Shown: positions 58,498 through 64,000 of the stretch, piece by piece
Numbering within the stretch: position 1 is the stretch's first letter
Layout: every line of letters begins with the position of its first letter
DNA from: CAYRUP01 sp964489265
GTDB lineage: Bacteria; Pseudomonadota; Gammaproteobacteria; DSM-16500
Direction of reading: 5' to 3'
DNA length: 64,000 bases
NCBI GenBank assembly: GCA_964489265.1
Contig: CAZAXX010000003.1
Span: 1-64,000, forward strand
The notes under the pieces: generated by a model
What the model saw: the letters and a program-made list of their open reading frames with translations, nothing else
Database searches by the model: none
What the model was told of the DNA's origin: nothing
Translations under genes and position numbers: made by a program

Positions 58498-60267
58498 TTA
58501 GCCTATCCACGACAAGGCATCAGTTGTTCTCGCCCAAGGGGATAACTTGCGGAGTTCGTTTGGTAATTGCGGTATATTTGCTTCTGCTTCTTTTGCACTG
58601 GTATATTTTCCTGCTGTTAAGACATACCAATCACGTCCTTTGTTTTTTGTATGGGCAAAATTGGTTTTATCGCTTACTTTTAAGCTTTTTTGCAACTTCT
58701 TTACCTGCGCCAAATCATAGGCTCCAAAAAGTTGTAATGTAAAAGGCTGCTGGTTGCCAAATAGTTTTTGATAGGTATTATTCACATAATTTTTAAAATT
58801 CCACGTGTTTTGCTGAATGAAATTGCGATTGATGATTTCAGTCACTTCATCAAGCGGACAATTGCCTATATCAGCTGGCAAAACATCCGAACCAACTGAT
58901 AAATATAATTCGCCCAGCGCCGTCGATAAATCAGATTGCAATAAATCTTCATCCATTTTTGCAGTTAATGCTTTAAGTTCTGCCAAAACAACCTGCTGAT
59001 TACTTGCCAAAGATGCTAGTTCACGATCTTTATTTAATTTATAGAGTGCTTGTGCATTGAGAGTTTGTTTATGCGCAACGTCATATTCGTTCAGCAGGGA
59101 GATATAATGGGAGTAAGCATAGCGCGTTTCGGTTAATACGGTAAAAGTAAGCGCCATCAGCTTCAGTTTTTCATATTCCACTTGAGCCCTGGCTGTTTTA
59201 ATTGAAGCAGGGAGGGAAGCGAGATTCAGCAAGTTCCATGCCACATCAAGCGACTTATCTAGCCAAACTTGATTCGCCAAATATTTATTACTGTTGTAAT
59301 TCCAACCTTCATTTAAGGTAATGCCTGGCAGCGCCTGCAATATCACTGTTTTTACACCTAACTGGGCAATTCGCTGTTGATACTCTTGCCCACTTAATTC
59401 AGGGCGAGACACCAGCGTAATTGCATCCATTTTACTAAAATCAATGTCCCGTATGTCATGCGGACTCGTTAAAATCTGTGGTGGTGGTGCTAACCGAAAT
59501 CGGATATTCGGTGAAAGATTCAAGAGATGCCGCAGATCGAGCATTGCTTTTTCATATTTATATTGTAATTGGATAATACGCCGATTGCCTTCCAGTAAAG
59601 CGGCCTGAAAATTCAAGATGCTTTCCTTGGGTACTGCTTTATCACGCATTGCGCGTGCTAATTTATTTTTTGCACGCGTTAATAATGCCTCAAAATTTCG
59701 AGCTTCTACCATGAGTTGTTGTGCGCTATAAGCACTCCAATAAGCAACCAGTATATCTTGGGATAATTTTTGTAATTGCTTGCGTGACTCTTCTTCCGCA
59801 ATATACATGCGATCACCCTGCTGTTTTGCTCGCACATAACCCAGTCCAAAATCAAGCGCATTCCAGCTCAATGCGACACGTGCTGAACGAATGGTATTGG
59901 GTGTTGAATTCAAGACATCGGTTGGTTGGCCTGTGGATGTGATACCCGAGCTTGCATAGGTATTACTACGATTATAAATCGAGCCACTGGCATTCAACGC
60001 GGGATACATGGTAAACATCGCAATATCAAGCTGCCCTGCTTGCAGCGCATTATTTACGAGCTTGATACGATAATCGAGATTGTATTTTAAACCGCGCGCA
60101 AGCGCTTGATTAAAGTTGAGCGTTCCACAAATTTCTTCTTGTTGATTGAGAAAATGACTTAAATCATTTTTTGCTTCATTATAACGATCTTCGACGGTAA
60201 TGGGTTTGGGAGTGATTGAACAAGCAGTCAATTGGCAGGTTAACAATAAGAGTATTACCTTTCTCAT
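58498..60267 (-). CDS. TolC-family outer-membrane lipoprotein with C-terminal SPOR domain
   Basis: The protein has 589 residues. A lipoprotein signal ends CQLTAC (Cys16). An outer-membrane efflux (TolC/OEP) domain covers about 45-480, with paired helical repeats (ALARGLKYNLDYRIKLVNNA, and DLSTALGELYLSVG at the end). The last about 85 residues match a SPOR domain (PFTLQLFGAYDLAQVKKLQK ... WYVLTAGKYTSAKEAEANI), which binds denuded peptidoglycan at sites of septation. TolC-SPOR fusions are rare and could place the channel at cell-wall gaps. The ribosome site AAAGGAATTAGG precedes the ATG. It heads the five-gene export operon; 60 bases separate it from the first adaptor. Confidence 0.88.
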   Translation of the reverse strand: MRKVILLLLTCQLTACSITPKPITVEDRYNEAKNDLSHFLNQQEEICGTLNFNQALARGLKYNLDYRIKLVNNALQAGQLDIAMFTMYPALNASGSIYNRSNTYASSGITSTGQPTDVLNSTPNTIRSARVALSWNALDFGLGYVRAKQQGDRMYIAEEESRKQLQKLSQDILVAYWSAYSAQQLMVEARNFEALLTRAKNKLARAMRDKAVPKESILNFQAALLEGNRRIIQLQYKYEKAMLDLRHLLNLSPNIRFRLAPPPQILTSPHDIRDIDFSKMDAITLVSRPELSGQEYQQRIAQLGVKTVILQALPGITLNEGWNYNSNKYLANQVWLDKSLDVAWNLLNLASLPASIKTARAQVEYEKLKLMALTFTVLTETRYAYSHYISLLNEYDVAHKQTLNAQALYKLNKDRELASLASNQQVVLAELKALTAKMDEDLLQSDLSTALGELYLSVGSDVLPADIGNCPLDEVTEIINRNFIQQNTWNFKNYVNNTYQKLFGNQQPFTLQLFGAYDLAQVKKLQKSLKVSDKTNFAHTKNKGRDWYVLTAGKYTSAKEAEANIPQLPNELRKLSPWARTTDALSWIG

Positions 60268-60369
60268 CCCTAATTCCTTTGCCGCTTTTCTTCGCTGAAA
60301 AATATTCTTTGTCAGAGGGTATCATCATTGCGCATGACGCTCAACTTTCTTTTTAAATAGCTTATGATT

Positions 60370-61539
60370 TCAACTAAAATCAGGATAAAGTAAATATTTT
60401 TTGCGAATTTTTTTAAATGCGAGCAATTCAGGCTGCCAGCTTTTTCGAATTTGTTGTTCGCTGAAACCCGCTTTAATTTGTGCTTCTAATGTATTAGTGC
60501 CTGCAGCATAACTAAATCCTCTAAAGAAATTGTCTTTCTGAGGATATAAATGATATGCCTCGATTAAATATTTTAATTGGATTTTCCTAGCAACTTCTTT
60601 CAGCACCTTTTTTTTGTTCGCGGCAAGATTCCAGCCGTGGCAAATTTGATTTTTATAGGGAGATACTGTGGGAGTAAACGTAAATTTCTTCAATAAAAGT
60701 GGATGACCAAATACTTGAAATGGTTTAGACGTGCCACGACCGACGCTAAATGCAGTTGCTTCAAATAAACCAATCGTGGGATACCAATAAATTGACTGAA
60801 TAGTCGGTAAATTAGGCGAAGGTTTAACTGGCGGTTCATACAAACTTTTATGCGTGTAATGAGCACAGCGAATGACTGTTAAATTTAACGTATGTGATTT
60901 GGATTTTGGCGTGACATTCAACCATTCTTCACCCACCAGCATCTTGGCATACTCTCCCATTGTCATACCATAAACCACTGGAATCGGTTGCATGCCTGTG
61001 AAAGATTTATATTTACGATCAAGCACAGGTCCATCGACATAAAATCCATTTGGATTGGGTCTATCAAGAATGATCAGCGATTTATTATTATTGACAGCGG
61101 CTTCCATTAATTTTTGCAAAGATGAAATATACGTATAAAAACGCACACCGACGTCTTGAATATCAAACACGAGAATATCAACATCTTGCAAATCCGCTGC
61201 CGTCGGTGTGAGTTTTTTTCCGTATAATGAAACTATCGGGATCTGCGTATTCTTATAGACGTCATCATGGATTCGTCCCTCGCCATTGGTAAAAAAACCA
61301 TGCTCAGGCGCGAATATTTTGACTACATCAATATGCTGTTTTAATAATTCATCCACTAGCGGTGTCGTTCCTACCAGTGAAGAATGATTGGCGAAAACAC
61401 CCACTCGTTTATTTTTTAATTTAGATAAATAAGCATTTAAACGGTCTGCACCGGGTTCGATTGGTGCTGAATATGCATGTAAAGAAAACGTAAATAAAAA
61501 AATAAAAAATAAAATTCGATGAAATATAATCATGCTCAT
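60370..61539 (-). CDS. namZ: DUF1343/NamZ-like exo-beta-N-acetylmuramidase
   Basis: The protein has 389 residues with a signal peptide (about 7-24, ending YSA). DUF1343 signatures are RVGVFANHSSLVG near 45, KIFAPEHGFF near 77, DVDILVFDIQDVGVRFYTYI near 120, LDRPNPNGFYVDGPVL near 158 and VYGMTMGEYAKML near 190. The Bacillus member NamZ removes terminal MurNAc from peptidoglycan fragments. The start overlaps the stop of the upstream beta-lactamase-fold gene by four bases (ATGA), a coupling that fits a peptidoglycan-turnover pair as in the Bacillus amiE-nagZ-namZ cluster. Confidence 0.85.
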   Translation of the reverse strand: MSMIIFHRILFFIFLFTFSLHAYSAPIEPGADRLNAYLSKLKNKRVGVFANHSSLVGTTPLVDELLKQHIDVVKIFAPEHGFFTNGEGRIHDDVYKNTQIPIVSLYGKKLTPTAADLQDVDILVFDIQDVGVRFYTYISSLQKLMEAAVNNNKSLIILDRPNPNGFYVDGPVLDRKYKSFTGMQPIPVVYGMTMGEYAKMLVGEEWLNVTPKSKSHTLNLTVIRCAHYTHKSLYEPPVKPSPNLPTIQSIYWYPTIGLFEATAFSVGRGTSKPFQVFGHPLLLKKFTFTPTVSPYKNQICHGWNLAANKKKVLKEVARKIQLKYLIEAYHLYPQKDNFFRGFSYAAGTNTLEAQIKAGFSEQQIRKSWQPELLAFKKIRKKYLLYPDFS

Positions 61540-62828
61540 GATCCATGCGTTTGTTGCTGATAAGCGCGAACTAATTCACCTTGTCCCGTATTATTCAAAT
61601 GATCAACCGGAATATCAGTAATACTTGCTGCAATCACATTGGCAATCGCACGTCTGTCTTGCACAACTTGATTGATGCTCAATGCTTTTGGATGGGTACG
61701 ACTAGTGAATACAATAAGCCACGTTTGTGTCGCTGGATCAATCCATAATGATGTGCCGGTCCAGCCGGTATGACCAAATGATTTATCCGTAAATAAAATA
61801 CCGCGATTAGAATAAGGCGAATCAATATCCCAACCTAATCCGCGCACATCCAGCAATGTTGGCGACATTTGAGGCGTTGTCATTTTTAAAATAGTCAATG
61901 GACCTAGCAAATAATCTGACTGTTGTTTTCCCTGTTTATCTTTAACTGAATAATGCCCATAATCCAGCAGACATTGCGCATAAAGCCCAACATCCATTGC
62001 TGTAGAAAATAATCCAGCATTGCCGGAAATTCCACCCATTGCATACGCAGTTGGATCATGCACTTTTCCCCAACGTAATTCATGATCAATCACTTCGGTC
62101 GGCGCAATACGATCACGCAATGTTTCTGGCGGCAGGAAAAATGTATTTTTCATACCAAGCGCATTATAAATATGTTTTTGTACATATTGATCGAAAGGTT
62201 CTTTAGAAATAAGCTCAACTAAATGTGCCAGGGCAATAAAATTCACGTCACTGTATACATATGCCGTTCCGGGAGGATGCAGCAATTTAATTTTTTCAAC
62301 TTCACGCAGTGCTTCTGCTGCACCCTGTTCTCGCATCGGCACATCTTCTGGTAAGCCCGACGTATGTGTCAGCATTTCACGAACAGTCACTGTCTCTTTG
62401 CCATTTTCAGCAAATTGCGGCCAGTATTTTGCAACAGGAACATCGATATCTAATTTTCCCTGTTCAACCAGTTGCATAATGGCGGGTGTGGTTGCCAGTA
62501 CTTTTGTCAAAGAAGCCATATCAAAAATAGTATCAAATTGCATAGGCGCAACATCTGGCAAAATACGTCGACTGCCAAATATTCCTTTGTAAATGATATG
62601 CCCGCGATGTGCTGCTAAAACCACAGCGCCAGGATACTCACCTGCTGCAATAGATTTTTCGATGATAGGCGCAATGTTTTGCAATAAATCGGCGCGTATT
62701 CCCTTAACGTGTGGAATTGTTATATCTTTCGTACCATCCGGGAATTGAGTTTGACTCACTGCATTGGTTATTAATACCAAATAAAAAAACACGGACGCAA
62801 TTACGTGACGGTATGATTTAACTAGCAT
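61536..62828 (-). CDS. Beta-lactamase-fold serine hydrolase (AmiE/class C-like)
   Basis: The protein has 430 residues with a signal peptide (about 8-25). Catalytic motifs of the class C/AmiE fold are SLTK with Ser106 and Lys109 (DMASLTKVL), YSDVN in the YxN position (near 193) and HTGWTG in place of KTG (near 352). Relatives include esterases, PBP-like amidases and Bacillus AmiE, which cleaves MurNAc-peptide. Because it is translationally coupled to a NamZ-like gene, an N-acetylmuramoyl-peptide amidase is the best guess. No metallo-lactamase motifs are present and drug resistance is not implied. Confidence 0.82.
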   Translation of the reverse strand: MLVKSYRHVIASVFFYLVLITNAVSQTQFPDGTKDITIPHVKGIRADLLQNIAPIIEKSIAAGEYPGAVVLAAHRGHIIYKGIFGSRRILPDVAPMQFDTIFDMASLTKVLATTPAIMQLVEQGKLDIDVPVAKYWPQFAENGKETVTVREMLTHTSGLPEDVPMREQGAAEALREVEKIKLLHPPGTAYVYSDVNFIALAHLVELISKEPFDQYVQKHIYNALGMKNTFFLPPETLRDRIAPTEVIDHELRWGKVHDPTAYAMGGISGNAGLFSTAMDVGLYAQCLLDYGHYSVKDKQGKQQSDYLLGPLTILKMTTPQMSPTLLDVRGLGWDIDSPYSNRGILFTDKSFGHTGWTGTSLWIDPATQTWLIVFTSRTHPKALSINQVVQDRRAIANVIAASITDIPVDHLNNTGQGELVRAYQQQTHGS

Positions 62829-62847
62829 AGTTCAGCCTCAAAAATAA

Positions 62848-63072
62848 TTATTGCGTAATTGGCGCAATCATTTTTGAAGCAGTAGTCGCTGGATTGCCAC
62901 GTTGATACATCGTTGGTGCAGGCGCTTCCTGTTCCTGCGTAGCAACAGCTGATTTACTCTGTGATTTTGTGTTTGCCGCACTCTGATCATCATGCCTTCC
63001 TTGCAGGTAAGCACATCCGGATAATAAGCTAACTGAAACGGCAACAATCCACGCAAAATAATACGATTTCAT
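62848..63072 (-). CDS. Small lipoprotein, unknown function
   Basis: The protein has 74 residues from the ATG at 63072, after AGGAGCTGTCGA; an upstream in-frame start is less likely. A signal (MKSYYFAWIVAVSVSLLSGC) has lipobox LSGC at residues 17-20. The mature part is short, hydrophilic and low in complexity (Gln/Ala/Thr-rich), with no domain that I recognise. It lies 19 bases upstream of the serine hydrolase gene and may belong to the same transcript. Confidence 0.7.
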   Translation of the reverse strand: MKSYYFAWIVAVSVSLLSGCAYLQGRHDDQSAANTKSQSKSAVATQEQEAPAPTMYQRGNPATTASKMIAPITQ

Positions 63073-63136
63073 TCGACAGCTCCTTGTTAATCTTTCCATT
63101 CTAAATAATTCAAAATGAAGTAGCTACAAAAACACT

Positions 63137-63604
63137 CTAATAATAATCATTATCGGCTGTGCCGGTATCTTGTGGTGATCCATAATAATTTTCAACAGTA
63201 TATGAGTTTCCTACCAAACGATCACGTGGTTCTACAAAATAAACGCCAGAATAAGCCGGTTCTGAATAATAAGCAGTGCCACATCCACAACAACCGCCGC
63301 ACGGCGTTGCATATACTGGCACAGGATAATAGACAGTCATTCGATAATGACCTGGTCTTCGTTGTGGCGCACTGTTACATCCATTTGTGTAGCGATAAAC
63401 TTTGTGAACTCTATGTTTATAGACTTTATGGCATCCATGGTATCTATGCACCACTCGGTGATAGGTTGCGCATGTAGCACAACCAGATGGCCCATAAGTG
63501 ACGTAATATTCTGCCTGAGCATTAAAAGGTAGCGCGACGAGAAGTACAATTGCGCTGGATTTTACGAGTGAAACGAGTTTATTGCGAATTATTTTAGTTT
63601 TCAT
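63137..63604 (-). CDS. Exported Tyr/Cys/His-rich protein, unknown function
   Basis: The protein has 155 residues with a signal peptide (ending NAQA-E at about 31) and a very strong ribosome site (GGGGGAG). The mature protein is dominated by Tyr, His, Val and paired or clustered Cys: GCATCATYHRVVHRYHGC, KHRVHKVYRY, TPCGGCCGCG, then a Tyr-rich acidic end. The CxxC clusters and histidines could bind metal, or the protein could be cross-linked by disulfides or tyrosines. I recognise no family. Confidence 0.7.
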   Translation of the reverse strand: MKTKIIRNKLVSLVKSSAIVLLVALPFNAQAEYYVTYGPSGCATCATYHRVVHRYHGCHKVYKHRVHKVYRYTNGCNSAPQRRPGHYRMTVYYPVPVYATPCGGCCGCGTAYYSEPAYSGVYFVEPRDRLVGNSYTVENYYGSPQDTGTADNDYY

Positions 63605-63779
63605 AATAGACTCCCCCTACATCTATTTTACCACCAGGTATAAGCGAAGTTTTGATGTGAGCTTTTCAGTAATTAACACCTTGAATTTAATAAATAAGCG
63701 TTATTTCAAGTCCATACTGGTTTTTATAGCAAACTTCGCATACTATTAAAGTATCGAGATATAACTTTTCAGGGTGAAA

Positions 63780-64000
63780 ATGATGAGCGAACTTATCGAT
63801 ATGGATGTCAAAAGGTCATTTATCAAAAAGCAAGCTGTCTTCACTCAACTCACCGAAGAAGAAATCGATATTCTTGCGAGCCTCCTCCTTGAAAAACACT
63901 TCGCTCCAGACGAAACCGTGGTAGTTGAAGGCGAACCTGTTGATAGTGTTTTCTTTATCGTAAGTGGTAAAGCAGACGTGCGTCATGTATCTATTCAAGA
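63780..64000 (+). CDS. Cyclic-nucleotide-binding-domain protein (5' part, runs off window)
   Basis: An open frame starts with ATG-ATG after AGGGTGAAA and continues to the window end without a stop (73 complete codons visible). It reads FTQLTEEEIDILASLL, then FAPDETVVVEGEPVDSVFFI and VSGKADVRHV, the first half of a cNMP-binding beta-roll as in Crp/Fnr-type regulators and cNMP-gated proteins. The phosphate-binding cassette and any effector domain lie outside the window, so the final function is open. Confidence 0.8.
   Translation, partial: MMSELIDMDVKRSFIKKQAVFTQLTEEEIDILASLLLEKHFAPDETVVVEGEPVDSVFFIVSGKADVRHVSIQ

Noticed and set aside
61536..62828. Call of the beta-lactamase-fold protein as a drug-resistance beta-lactamase
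   Set aside because: The third motif is HTG, the protein is coupled to a NamZ-like gene and it resembles AmiE/esterase-type members; resistance is not supported.
63640..63740. Inverted repeat GCGAAGTTT / AAACTTCGC about 80 bases apart upstream of the cNMP-binding gene
   Set aside because: The arms are only nine bases and widely spaced, with weak pairing between them; this is expected by chance in a gap of this size.

Overview
The window looks like the chromosome of an AT-rich gammaproteobacterium. A placement near Legionellales/Coxiellaceae-type host-associated or aquatic bacteria is an inference: it rests on the mix of an MSH-type pilus locus, an ankyrin protein with a hydrophobic tail, a long coiled-coil protein of effector-like make-up and many short envelope lipoproteins. 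No rRNA, tRNA, IS element, CRISPR array or integrase was found, so nothing here fixes the taxonomy or marks an island boundary.

Layout. 1-6.6 kb: a kdp potassium-uptake operon (an extra tiny membrane peptide, kdpF, kdpA, kdpB, kdpC, and a kdpD that stops before its histidine-kinase domain; no kdpE). 6.8-17.6 kb: a fatty-acid desaturase facing a giant filamentous-haemagglutinin-like exoprotein of about 3,186 residues built from internal repeats. 18-29 kb: mixed envelope and metabolic genes (VOC protein with a lysine-rich tail, FAD oxidoreductase, secreted DNase I-like hydrolase, rhomboid protease, glycine-zipper lipoprotein, DNRLRE-like lipoprotein, coiled-coil protein, DsbB with its DUF5993-like partner, class IV aminotransferase, LepB, beta-barrel protein). 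29-39 kb: ankyrin protein, KfrA-like DNA-binding protein, MFS and dicarboxylate carriers, a GGDEF-EAL protein, GNAT, BON protein, a TrpR-family regulator with a trp-operator-like palindrome followed by an amino-acid permease, and a YqjE-like/DUF883 pair.

39-52.6 kb is a complete-looking MSHA-type type IV pilus assembly locus. The minus-strand run is mshI, a pilN-like gene, mshJ, K, L, M, N, E, G and two tandem major-pilin paralogues. Divergent from it is a plus-strand run of minor pilins ending in a pilin-like protein fused to a predicted seven-bladed propeller. MshE carries the c-di-GMP-binding MshEN motif. 52.6-60.3 kb is a five-gene minus-strand operon: a TolC-family lipoprotein with a C-terminal SPOR domain, two HlyD-type adaptors (one with a GAF-like N-terminus), a membrane zinc metallopeptidase of the M50 type fused to a HlyD-like region, and a degenerate GGDEF-EAL protein. 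It looks like an export machine without an ABC ATPase, tied to c-di-GMP signalling, and is the best candidate here for an undescribed system. 60.4-63.6 kb: a NamZ/AmiE-like peptidoglycan-turnover pair and two small exported proteins. A cyclic-nucleotide-binding protein runs off the right edge.

The genes suggest a surface-attachment theme: giant adhesin, MSH pilus with a possible adhesive tip, c-di-GMP inputs (MshE, two GGDEF-EAL proteins) and an adaptor/TolC exporter. Dispersed palindromic elements lie between genes, often between convergent pairs, including two nearly identical 78-bp copies at about 17.9 and 29.0 kb.
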